NCBI GenBank assembly: GCA_020444175.1 | Contig: JAHLLM010000005.1 | Span: 68,210 to 132,209 of the forward strand | Source of the DNA: Desulfobulbaceae bacterium | GTDB lineage: Bacteria; Desulfobacterota; Desulfobulbia; Desulfobulbales; SURF-16 | Direction: 5' to 3' | DNA length: 64,000 bases | Shown here: in pieces, positions 17,803-25,598 of the stretch | How positions within the stretch are numbered: the stretch's first letter is position 1 | Layout of the letters: every line of letters starts with the position of its first letter | Program-made: the position numbers and the translations under genes | The notes under the pieces: generated by a model | The model's database searches: none | What the model was told of the DNA's origin: nothing | The model's input: only the letters and a program-made list of their open reading frames with translations

Positions 17803-18024
17803 CTATTTCCACCAAATTTGACGTTTGGCCGGGTTCCCGATAAGGTCAAAGGAATCACCTGATTCATTTAATACCGCATCAAATTCTTCAAGGCTGAAAT
17901 CGTAGCCGTCGCTATTTGCCAGAGCCACAAAATCTTCTTTTGTTTTAAGGACATCGTACTTAGACTGGACACTCGAATTTTCTCCACCGGCAATCAAAAG
18001 TGCTTCTACGTTTTTCTTGGACAT
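17803..18024 (-). CDS. Nif11-type leader-peptide-like small protein
   Basis: A 73-residue protein. Residues about 15-55 match the Nif11/NHLP leader pattern (KTKEDFVALANSDGYDFS followed by L-E-E-F). The C-terminal tail ends GNPAKRQIWWK and contains two Trp and several basic residues, which differs from the acidic leader part. In Nif11-class RiPPs a long leader precedes a short modified core, so the tail could be a core peptide; this is inference. No LanM, YcaO, ABC exporter-peptidase or radical SAM maturase is adjacent. Strong AAGGAGAAAAAT lies before the ATG. The same AGGAGAAAAATATGTCC string precedes the SapC gene at 37474. Confidence 0.65.
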   Translation of the reverse strand: MSKKNVEALLIAGGENSSVQSKYDVLKTKEDFVALANSDGYDFSLEEFDAVLNESGDSFDLIGNPAKRQIWWK

Positions 18025-18608
18025 ATTTTTCTCCTTTTTTATTTAGTTTTGTGACACACACGATGTGTTGTTCCTTATTCGCAATAGCAAACTCTGTACC
18101 ATAAAATTGAGCAGGAGCATTTTTCATGGGAATACTGGGCTCAGAGAACAATATGTAAAGAACAGAGTTTGGCAGATCGAATCTGAAGAGACAAAAATGT
18201 AGGAAAGATGACAATAACGTTCTGTTGCTGGCACAAAAAAGGCCGAGAAATGCAAATGTTCACTGACATTCTCTTGCTTGCATATCGCGAATTTAATCTG
18301 CTTATTTCCCTGATCCGGTTTAAGAAAGCCTGACGAGCATGGGTGGTATGTTGCTGGAATGCATCGTGGCCTGCTCTTTGGCATTTCCTGAAAAGAGGTT
18401 GACCGAATGTCTTATAAATTATAGCATTTTATACGTATTGTCAGCGTTCTCCCCTTGAATAAAAGCTGATTGTTGAACAGCAATCAGAACTGACGCACTT
18501 GATGGTAATGGCACCGCTTCAACTGCTTTTGTCGATTCTTGCAGTTAAATTTCTTCATTTAATCGACTTGCGGTAATGAGTAGTGTGGAAATAGGATGAA
18601 GAGAGGCG
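18025..18608. other. 584-base intergenic region, no gene seen
   Basis: It lies between the divergent Nif11-like gene and the chemoreceptor gene. The small minus-strand frames here have no family resemblance, no ribosome site and overlap each other. It presumably holds promoters in both directions, but I cannot place them with confidence. Confidence 0.4.
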
Positions 18609-20075
18609 ATGAAAGAACAGTTCCTTGATAAATTTTCGGTGGCGTACAGGGTGATCTTTGCCGTTTTCGTCGCCCTCACTGTTTCGTTGCTCGTTTGTAT
18701 TTTTCTGTTGAATGGTTTTGTTGAGCGACAGATGAGCCATATCTATATTGACTCAATCCAGACTCTATTCAGCTCCCTTGAAGATGGTGTCAAGGGGTCG
18801 CTGGAAAGAGGGCAGATGCGAAATTTCCAGAAACTTCTCGTCAGCCAGAAAAAAATCAAGGGCGTCATCGAAGTTGCTCTTTTTGACCGCAACGGCGAGA
18901 TCAATCTCTCCTCTAATGGTGACAGCGGCCGGAAAAGGCTGGAGCCGGAAATGTTGGCGCAACTCAAGAAAGAGATGAAGCCGGTATGGAAAGAGGATGG
19001 CTCAATACTGCATATATCAGCGCCTCAGGAAGTTGTCTCTGATTGTATTCGCTGCCACCCGCTGTGGAAAGAGGGTGAAATAGGCGGCACTCTGTCTCTT
19101 GATTTTGACCTCAGAGCACTTGATGAAACCGTTGGCCGGCTTCAGTTTCTCATGTCAGCAGGTGCCTTGCTGCTTCTTGTTTTTGTCAGTGTCATCATTT
19201 TTGCTGCCATGCGGAAGGTGGTCACTACACCGATCAATACAATCATTGAACACCTGAACAAGAGCGCCAAAAGTGTGGGCGAGGCCTCCCATCAGTCAGC
19301 TTTAAGCAGTGAGTCTCTTTCTGAGAATGCCTCGCAACAGGCTACGTCTCTTGAGGAGACTTCCGCTTCTTTGGAGGAGTTGGCCTCCATGACCAGAATG
19401 AGCGCTGAAAATGCAGTTCAGGCAGATCAGTTGATGATCGAGACCAATCAGGTAATGACTGATTCCAACGAGGTAATGGATAAATTGCAGAATGCCATGG
19501 TCAAAATTGATGAAAGCAACAAGGAAACCTCATCTATCCTTGAGACCATTGATCAAATAGCATTTCAGACGAATCTACTGGCCTTGAATGCAGCAGTTGA
19601 GGCGGCCAGGGCTGGTGAAGCAGGAGCTGGTTTTGCCGTTGTGGCTGATGAAGTGCGAAACCTTGCCCTGAGAACCGCTGAAGCTGCCAGGAATGTTACT
19701 GAAATGCTCGAACAGAATGGTGAAAGGGTGGCAACCGGTGTCGAGTTTGTCACCCAGGCAGGTGAGGCCTTTGTCAATTCAGCCGGCAAGACCCAAAAAG
19801 CAGCCCAGCTTCTTGGAAAAATTGCTACAGCCTCCAGACAGCAGACAGACGATATTGATCAATTGACAAAAGCTGTGCATGACCTGGATGTCGTGACGCA
19901 ACAGAATGCCGCAGGAGCGGATAACGCCTCAAAGGTGGCACGGGAAATGGAGCAGCAGTTTGCTTCTCTCTCGGAGGATATCGGCACCCTCGTTCAACTC
20001 GTAAAAGGCAGAGGAGCTCGGCTTGAAACCGAGAAGGAGCAGGTCACCGACGGCCGGAAGATGTTGATGCGTTAG
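18609..20075 (+). CDS. Methyl-accepting chemotaxis protein with periplasmic CxxCH motif
   Basis: An N-terminal membrane helix (about 14-36), a periplasmic domain of about 130 residues, a second helix (about 176-200) and a long cytoplasmic signalling domain with the hairpin tip [21 protein letters not shown] form a classical chemoreceptor. The periplasmic domain contains C146-I-R-C149-H150, a c-type haem attachment motif, shortly before the second helix. Haem-bearing MCPs such as DcrA sense redox or oxygen in sulphate reducers; that this one binds haem is inference from the motif and location. No CheW or CheA is adjacent. Confidence 0.85.
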   Translation: MKEQFLDKFSVAYRVIFAVFVALTVSLLVCIFLLNGFVERQMSHIYIDSIQTLFSSLEDGVKGSLERGQMRNFQKLLVSQKKIKGVIEVALFDRNGEINLSSNGDSGRKRLEPEMLAQLKKEMKPVWKEDGSILHISAPQEVVSDCIRCHPLWKEGEIGGTLSLDFDLRALDETVGRLQFLMSAGALLLLVFVSVIIFAAMRKVVTTPINTIIEHLNKSAKSVGEASHQSALSSESLSENASQQATSLEETSASLEELASMTRMSAENAVQADQLMIETNQVMTDSNEVMDKLQNAMVKIDESNKETSSILETIDQIAFQTNLLALNAAVEAARAGEAGAGFAVVADEVRNLALRTAEAARNVTEMLEQNGERVATGVEFVTQAGEAFVNSAGKTQKAAQLLGKIATASRQQTDDIDQLTKAVHDLDVVTQQNAAGADNASKVAREMEQQFASLSEDIGTLVQLVKGRGARLETEKEQVTDGRKMLMR

Positions 20076-20112
20076 GGAAGCAGGGCAGGATATTGAGTTA
20101 TATGCTTATAAA

Positions 20113-20249
20113 CAATTCTCAGTTAAAAATTGCCACTTTGCTGTCGCCAAGTTTCCAATACTGGATTCCCGCCTCCGCGGGAATGACATAACCAAGCCCC
20201 CCGTCACTCCCGCGGAGGCGGGAGTCTAGAGGTAGGCTACTGAGAATTG
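20113..20249. repeat. REP-type doublet within 11-bp terminal inverted repeats
   Basis: The outer ends CAATTCTCAGT (20113-20123) and ACTGAGAATTG (20239-20249) are exact inverted copies. Inside are two hairpins, ATTCCCGC-CTCC-GCGGGAAT and ACTCCCGC-GGAG-GCGGGAGT, in inverted orientation to each other. This is the layout of a bacterial REP doublet (BIME-like) or a small MITE. The GGATTCCCGCCTNCGCGGGAATGAC core is a very widespread intergenic repeat in proteobacteria. It lies between the chemoreceptor gene and convergent ssb. Confidence 0.85.
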
Positions 20250-20325
20250 TATAGAGGCAAATTGAGTTATTTCTGATCGGTCCGTCGTGGGCTTGTCGTA
20301 CAGAATGAACGTTTTTTTTGTCGGG

Positions 20326-20367
20326 ACCCATTGCAAAGGAGTTTTTTTGGCCTCCTTTGCAATGGGT
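20326..20367. terminator. 16-bp hairpin downstream of ssb
   Basis: ACCCATTGCAAAGGAG pairs exactly with CTCCTTTGCAATGGGT around a T-rich ten-base loop. It lies immediately after the ssb stop (minus strand). The T-run is in the loop rather than after the stem, so it may block read-through by structure alone. Confidence 0.5.
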
Positions 20368-20376
20368 AACAGTCTG

Positions 20377-20784
20377 CTAGAATGGTACTTCATCGCCGGG
20401 GCGTGGTTCCGGAGGAGGAGGACCTTCTGAAGACTGGTTGCCGCCGCCGGAAGATGCGCCTCTGGAATCGAGCATTTTCATCTCACGCGCCACGATTTCC
20501 GTTGTATACCTTTTGTTGCCGTCCTTGTCTTCCCATGATCTTGTTTGGATTCGTCCTTCAATGTAAACCTTTGACCCTTTGGAAAGATATTCGCCACAGA
20601 TTTCACCAAGTCTGGCAAAGGCTACAATTTTATGCCATTCTGTCTGTTCCTGCATCTGACCGTCCTGGCCCTTCCATTTTTCCGTTGTGGCTATACTGAA
20701 ATTTGCCACTGCCGTGCCGCTCTGGGTGTAGCGAACTTCGGGATCTCCGCCTAGATTGCCAATGAGAATGGCCTTGTTAATCAT
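20377..20784 (-). CDS. ssb: Single-stranded DNA-binding protein
   Basis: The OB-fold starts [20 protein letters not shown] and contains [20 protein letters not shown] and [16 protein letters not shown], the standard bacterial SSB pattern over residues 1-105. A short Gly/Pro-rich linker follows and the C-terminus ends in the partner-binding acidic tip GDEVPF, equivalent to DDDIPF. At 135 residues it is shorter than the E. coli protein because of the brief linker. It binds and protects single-stranded DNA in replication and repair. It stands alone, without rpsF or rpsR. Confidence 0.95.
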   Translation of the reverse strand: MINKAILIGNLGGDPEVRYTQSGTAVANFSIATTEKWKGQDGQMQEQTEWHKIVAFARLGEICGEYLSKGSKVYIEGRIQTRSWEDKDGNKRYTTEIVAREMKMLDSRGASSGGGNQSSEGPPPPEPRPGDEVPF

Positions 20785-20945
20785 AAAAATGCTCCTTCAG
20801 ATATTCTTGAGTTTTTAAAACTGGTTCGTTGCTAAATCACAAACCTTGTGAGGCATCTGTAATTGATGGGGATCACGTATTGCGGTCACCATTGGTTTCG
20901 GATTTTAATAGATAGCGGCAAAGACGCAATAAAGAAATAAAAAAA

Positions 20946-22082
20946 TCAGTCCAGCTTTGCCACTGCAGCATCAAGGGCCAGAGGGAGGTTATTTGCCTCA
21001 CCGGCTTCAAAGCCGCATTCCCGCCATATTTCTTCACTTTCCATGCAAAAATAAACACAGGTTGATGGATGTACCCTTTTTCTTAAAAGATGCAGAAGGT
21101 GTTTGTACAGTTCAACCCGCAGACTCCGGAAATACCGATATTTGCCGTCAAGGCCCATGATAAATTCTTCATGGAAAAAACTGGAGTTGGGAAAACGGGT
21201 AAGTGCGGTTGGACGCAAAGCCGGTAAAAATCGTAAGGCTCCAAGGCTGATCCAGGCAATACGATCAGCAGGAACCGTGTTGAACAGTTTGTTTATTGTT
21301 TCAGCATATCCTTCCCGCCAGCCGGGATGAAAAATGATAGGATCGAAATGGAAGGCGAGTTTGTAGCCCCAGTCGGCACATTGAACAGCTGCGGCCAGCC
21401 GCTCGTCAAGGGATGCTGTTCTGAATTCTTCACCTTTCATGATGGTCGGACTGTTCAGTGACCAGGCAATTATTGTTCTTCCGCCATGATCCAGATTTTC
21501 AAGATGCCCGATGGAGACACTTTTGGTTTTGAGCTCAAGAACGCCTTTTTGTTTATCCGCCATATAATGGACCAGGTTTTTGCTCAGCCCGGTAAGAGAA
21601 TCAAGGGCCAGGCTGTCGGTAAACTCGCCGGTGCCGATTCTCCAGAATTGATTTTGGCTGGCAAAGGCCAGGTCGAGTTCGGCGATAAGATCATTAATGT
21701 TGACAAAAAAGGAGAGCCAGGGGTTATTGAGATAGGCCTGCAGAATGCAATAAACGCAGTCCATGGGGCAATTCATGCCGATGTTTAAAACCTGGTAATC
21801 GCAGCAGCAGTATTCCCGCGTGCCAGGACAGGGTTTAAAGAAACTGCCGCGGTTTTCGCAAAGAAAAAGATTCTGTTTGCCCAGGGCAAGACTGCGTGGA
21901 TAAGGCCCGGCGTTTAAGGAGGGCACGGTGCGGTCTTTAATTACCTCAACAGGAATTTCCTTTGCCCGGCCGAGGATTTCTTTGGTATAGGGGAGATCAC
22001 GGCAGCTTTGCGCAACGAAAATTTTTCGGATATGGCTTGCTGGATCATAGGGATGGCGATTATAGTCCTTTTTTTTTAGCAT
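20946..22082 (-). CDS. SPL-family (spore photoproduct lyase-like) radical SAM protein
   Basis: The radical SAM cluster motif is C105-PMD-C109-VY-C112 (CxxxCxxC), preceded by a Cys-rich EYCCCDYQ stretch. The overall order of conserved blocks (RIGTGEFTDSLALD, ELKTKS, W-S-L-N, KLAFHFDP) matches the SplB-like family. SplB repairs the UV spore photoproduct in Bacillus-type spores. In SplB, as I recall, the hydrogen-donor Cys lies in an A-C-T-S-D block; the matching position here reads GEFTDS, without Cys. This and the absence of sporulation in a Gram-negative suggest a related but different reaction. 378 residues is slightly longer than SplB. Confidence 0.75.
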   Translation of the reverse strand: MLKKKDYNRHPYDPASHIRKIFVAQSCRDLPYTKEILGRAKEIPVEVIKDRTVPSLNAGPYPRSLALGKQNLFLCENRGSFFKPCPGTREYCCCDYQVLNIGMNCPMDCVYCILQAYLNNPWLSFFVNINDLIAELDLAFASQNQFWRIGTGEFTDSLALDSLTGLSKNLVHYMADKQKGVLELKTKSVSIGHLENLDHGGRTIIAWSLNSPTIMKGEEFRTASLDERLAAAVQCADWGYKLAFHFDPIIFHPGWREGYAETINKLFNTVPADRIAWISLGALRFLPALRPTALTRFPNSSFFHEEFIMGLDGKYRYFRSLRVELYKHLLHLLRKRVHPSTCVYFCMESEEIWRECGFEAGEANNLPLALDAAVAKLD

Positions 22083-22382
22083 GGCCCACCATACCTCAGA
22101 GGAAAGGACGGGACAAATAATTTTTTTTTCTTCGGGAAGAGAGCCGTCATCGACTGATTAGAAACTGCGGGGAAAAAAGTGTGGAGCGGGATTAAGATAC
22201 ATTTCTCTTCATACCTTGATAAAGTGATAAAAAACATGAAGCTGATCAGGCGGCCTTGCAATGCGGAGAAGCTCCGGACGTGGAGAAATAAGTGGACAGA
22301 CCGCTTTTTTACCTTCAACGGGCAAAAAATATGAAACTTTTCCTCTTTAAAATGACAACATTGACCGGAAAAAGAAATCCTT

Positions 22383-24353
22383 ATGCCTTTTTTTGAAAGT
22401 ACATCCTTTCGCCATAAGGGACAGGACCGTATCCGCTGCCGGCGTGTGTATTTGATACGGGTTTTCCTCTTTTCTTTTCTTTTTCTGAGTCATTTTTTGA
22501 TTCAGCCTGATTTTCTGCGTGCCGCCTCTCTGCCACTCCATGATATTCTCGTCCTCCATTCTTACCATAGCGGGCTATCCTGGACTGAAAGCGTCAATGA
22601 AGGCATTGAGGAGATCCTTCTTGCAAAAGATCGCCAGGATGTTGAACTTCACATCGAATATCTGGACGGTTTGCGTCGGCCGGGAGACAAAAATTTCGAA
22701 CATTTTTTCAGGTATTTAGCTGAAAAATACAGGGACAAGCATTTTGAGGCAGTCATCGGGGTTGACATCATTGCCGTTGATTTTCTCAAGCGTTTTCATT
22801 CTTCGCTTTTTCCGATGATTCCGGTTGTGTATTGCGGGGTGAGTTGCATGGACCCTGCCGGCATGGACGATGAGAACAGGCTTTTTCCCGGAGTTTGCGA
22901 AAAGGTAGATATGGAAGCAACGATCAGGGCAGGGCTGCATCTGTACCCTGATACAAAGGAAGTTGTCATCATAAACGACCATACTGCTGATGGTGTGATT
23001 TATGACCGAATAGCCAGGCAAACAATCAAAGCGTTTCCTGATAGCCTTTCTTTCCAGTTTTGGGATGACCTTACCATGGAAGAGCTGCAGCAAAAAGTAC
23101 AGGCAATTCAGCAAGGGACGCTTGTGCTGCTGCTCAATTTTACCCTTGATAAGGCCGGTGACACCTTTTCGTACGAAAGGAGTCTCGGGCTTATCTCGGC
23201 AAAATGCAAGGTGCCGATTTTTTCCATGTGGCAGTTTTATCTCGGCAACGGCATTCTGGGCGGCATGATGGTTGACGGACCCGCCCAGGGCCGTCAGGTT
23301 GCAAAACTCGTTATTGACATTCTCATGGATGAGCCGGTTGAGAATTTGATGGTTGAGAGGACATCGGCCAACAAGCTTATTTTCGACTACACCAGGATGA
23401 AGCGTTTTGAAATTTCATACAGTGATCTGCCGGAAGGAAGAATTGTTACCGAAGAGCCGCAATCAGTACTCTGGAAATATAAGAAGGTCGGCCTGACTGC
23501 CCTTGGCATAGCACTCGCCCTGGAGGCAACCGTTATTATTCTTTCCGTTGTCACCTATAAGAGTAAGAAGGCTGAACAGGAACTTGAAGTACTTGTCAAC
23601 AAGCGTACCCATGAATTGACCTCAGCCAATGAACAGCTCAAGGCTGAGATCATAGAACGCAAGAAGGTTGAGGAGGCACTTATAGAATCTGAAGAAACTC
23701 TGCATCAACTTTCTGTTAACCTTCTGACAGTTCAGGAAAATGAACGTCGCCGTATTTCGGTTGAGCTGCATGATGAATTGGGACAATCCCTTGCTGCATT
23801 AAAGATGCAGGTTGGTTCATTCCGTAAGCAACTGAACAGAGAGAAGCCTGTCTTGCTTATGGACGGCTGTGACGACTTGCGGGAGAGTATAAATCTAATT
23901 ATTGAAAATGTCAGGAGGCTCTCGCGTGACTTGAGTCCGGTTGCATTGGACGATCTTGGTATTGATGCCGCACTTGAATATTTGATTACCAATTTTGCCA
24001 AACTCCATGAAATCGAAGTTGTGCACTCCCTTGCTGAAATAACGCACCTTTTCTGCCAGGGCGCCCAGCGTCATATTTACAGGATAATTCAGGAATCCTT
24101 AAACAATATCGGCAAGCATGCAAATGCCAGTCATGTAGAAATTCGTATCGAAAAAATGAGAAATCGTATATTTCTCATTGTGAAAGATAATGGAAATGGG
24201 TTTAATGCCGATGAGGTGCAGCGCCGAAAGACTCCGGAAAGCGGCATAGGATTGACTGCTATGGCTGAACGTGTAAGGATTCTGGAAGGACTCCTTGATA
24301 TAGAAAGCGAGGTGGGCAAGGGGACAACCGTTACGGTGAGCCTGCCGGTATAG
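22383..24353 (+). CDS. Sensor histidine kinase with ABC-binding-protein-like periplasmic domain
   Basis: A signal/anchor helix (about 23-47) is followed by a periplasmic domain of about 320 residues with the PF04392-type binding-protein pattern (ILVLHSYHSGLSWTESVNEGI and later VVYCGVSC). A membrane helix (about 365-390) and a coiled linker lead to a HisKA_3 domain with ISVELHDELGQSLAALK and an HATPase domain with VKDNGNGF and GIGLTAMAERV. The HisKA_3 type pairs with NarL/FixJ regulators, and exactly such a gene follows 170 bases downstream. The ligand is not known. Confidence 0.88.
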   Translation: MPFFESTSFRHKGQDRIRCRRVYLIRVFLFSFLFLSHFLIQPDFLRAASLPLHDILVLHSYHSGLSWTESVNEGIEEILLAKDRQDVELHIEYLDGLRRPGDKNFEHFFRYLAEKYRDKHFEAVIGVDIIAVDFLKRFHSSLFPMIPVVYCGVSCMDPAGMDDENRLFPGVCEKVDMEATIRAGLHLYPDTKEVVIINDHTADGVIYDRIARQTIKAFPDSLSFQFWDDLTMEELQQKVQAIQQGTLVLLLNFTLDKAGDTFSYERSLGLISAKCKVPIFSMWQFYLGNGILGGMMVDGPAQGRQVAKLVIDILMDEPVENLMVERTSANKLIFDYTRMKRFEISYSDLPEGRIVTEEPQSVLWKYKKVGLTALGIALALEATVIILSVVTYKSKKAEQELEVLVNKRTHELTSANEQLKAEIIERKKVEEALIESEETLHQLSVNLLTVQENERRRISVELHDELGQSLAALKMQVGSFRKQLNREKPVLLMDGCDDLRESINLIIENVRRLSRDLSPVALDDLGIDAALEYLITNFAKLHEIEVVHSLAEITHLFCQGAQRHIYRIIQESLNNIGKHANASHVEIRIEKMRNRIFLIVKDNGNGFNADEVQRRKTPESGIGLTAMAERVRILEGLLDIESEVGKGTTVTVSLPV

Positions 24354-24388
24354 TGGCATTAAGACGAGAAGATCGATTTACATCTTTT

Positions 24389-24416
24389 CTTCGTGCTCTC
24401 TGTGTGCATCGTGGTG
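24389..24416. repeat. Degenerate single arm of the CCACGAAGG repeat
   Basis: CTTCGTGCTCTCTGTGTGC and the next nine bases match the right arm of the 8099-8126 repeat with five mismatches in 28 positions. No matching left arm is close by. It lies between the kinase and its regulator and appears to be a decayed copy. Confidence 0.6.
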
Positions 24417-24523
24417 TATTATTGTACGTTGGTTTTATTAGAGAGGCCGGGTCTTGGTTTCGGTTGTGTTGTTGAATAGTTGCTGAAGTTGATGTTAACG
24501 GTTTACAGTTTTAGAGGGGAATT

Positions 24524-25180
24524 ATGGAAATTCATCGTGTTTTGCTTGCAGATGATCACGTGTTGATCCGTCACGGAATTCAGAAAATTATTGAATCAGA
24601 GCCGTCCCTGGAGGTTATAGGCCAGGTAGGTGATGGTCTGGAACTCCTGAATCTGATGAAGGAGGTGACACCGGATATAGTTCTGCTTGACATTTCCATG
24701 CCTAACCTTCGAGGGATTGAGGCAATTGGTGAAGCCAAAAAAATCTGTCCCAATGTGAAAATTGTTATACTGACAATGCATAAGAGTAAACAGTATCTCT
24801 GCCATGCCATAGCTGCCGGGGCTGACGGCTATGTTTTGAAAGAGGATTCTGACAGCGAGCTGTTAACTGCAATTAACCAGGTGCTGAAAGGCGAGGTCTT
24901 TATTTCGCCGGTGCTGTCAAAAGAATTTTCGCACTCGGATGTTGATTCGTGCCGGAAAAAGAAAGAGTTCCCATCTGACTCCCTGACTCCCCGCGAACGG
25001 CAGGTGCTTAAAATGGTTGCCGAAGGGAGAACCAGCAGGGATATTGCCGAGCTCTTGTCAATCAGTACGCGCACGGTTGAACATCATCGCGCTAATCTTT
25101 TAAAGAAATTGAACATCAATAACACCGCCGATCTGATAAAATATGCCATTGATATGGGCTATATCCTTCCTAACCCGTAA
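24524..25180 (+). CDS. NarL/FixJ-family response regulator
   Basis: The receiver domain (about 1-120) has LADDH, the phospho-acceptor in VLLDISMPN and K-E-D at the end. A LuxR-type helix-turn-helix (about 150-210) contains LTPRERQVLKMVAEG and ISTRTVEHHRANLLKKL, so it should bind DNA when phosphorylated. It follows the HisKA_3 sensor kinase by 170 bases in the same direction and is its likely partner. The target genes are unknown. Confidence 0.92.
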   Translation: MEIHRVLLADDHVLIRHGIQKIIESEPSLEVIGQVGDGLELLNLMKEVTPDIVLLDISMPNLRGIEAIGEAKKICPNVKIVILTMHKSKQYLCHAIAAGADGYVLKEDSDSELLTAINQVLKGEVFISPVLSKEFSHSDVDSCRKKKEFPSDSLTPRERQVLKMVAEGRTSRDIAELLSISTRTVEHHRANLLKKLNINNTADLIKYAIDMGYILPNP

Positions 25181-25441
25181 TGGGTCGGACTTTGTTCTCA
25201 AATGGGGTAATTTCCACGTCAAGAGGGCATACATAACAAAGCCGTCATAATTTCTTCCTCGTCAATTTTTCAGATTCGTGATTCCCTGCATGGGATTCGT
25301 AATTTTGTTGTCTGAAATCCGGCTTCAGAAGGGGGAAATTTCCATCTCTTTTTAATGCGGGAAAAAAATCTGTAGCTATCTCCTTGATTTAAAAAAAACT
25401 CTTAAAAAGTAGATTTTCAGAGTAATTAAATTCTTTGACTT

Positions 25442-25489
25442 CTGCTTTATCTTGTGCTTTGATCTCTCTGGGTACACAATATTATGTAT
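25442..25489 (+). promoter_or_regulatory. Candidate tandem NrdR boxes upstream of nrdJ
   Basis: CTGCTTTATCTTGTGC (25442-25457) and ACACAATATTATGTAT (25474-25489) both fit the C-xxx-AT-xxx-G skeleton of the NrdR box, and their starts are 32 bases apart, that is three helical turns, as in known tandem boxes. TTGACT at 25435 just before box 1 could be the -35 element. NrdR represses ribonucleotide reductase genes when dATP/ATP is high. Box 2 fits the consensus well; box 1 is weaker. Confidence 0.45.
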
Positions 25490-25598
25490 GCCTTTTGTCT
25501 TTTGGGGGATTGTGTAGTCAGGGATATAATCTTTTTGATGAATGATCTTTTTGTGCAAAATTTGTTGCCGGTACATCCGGGTTTGAGGAGTATTTTTT

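Noticed and set aside
25181-25598. Cobalamin riboswitch before nrdJ
   Set aside because: No GCCACTG B12-box or matching stems seen by eye. A covariance search with the Rfam cobalamin model would settle it.
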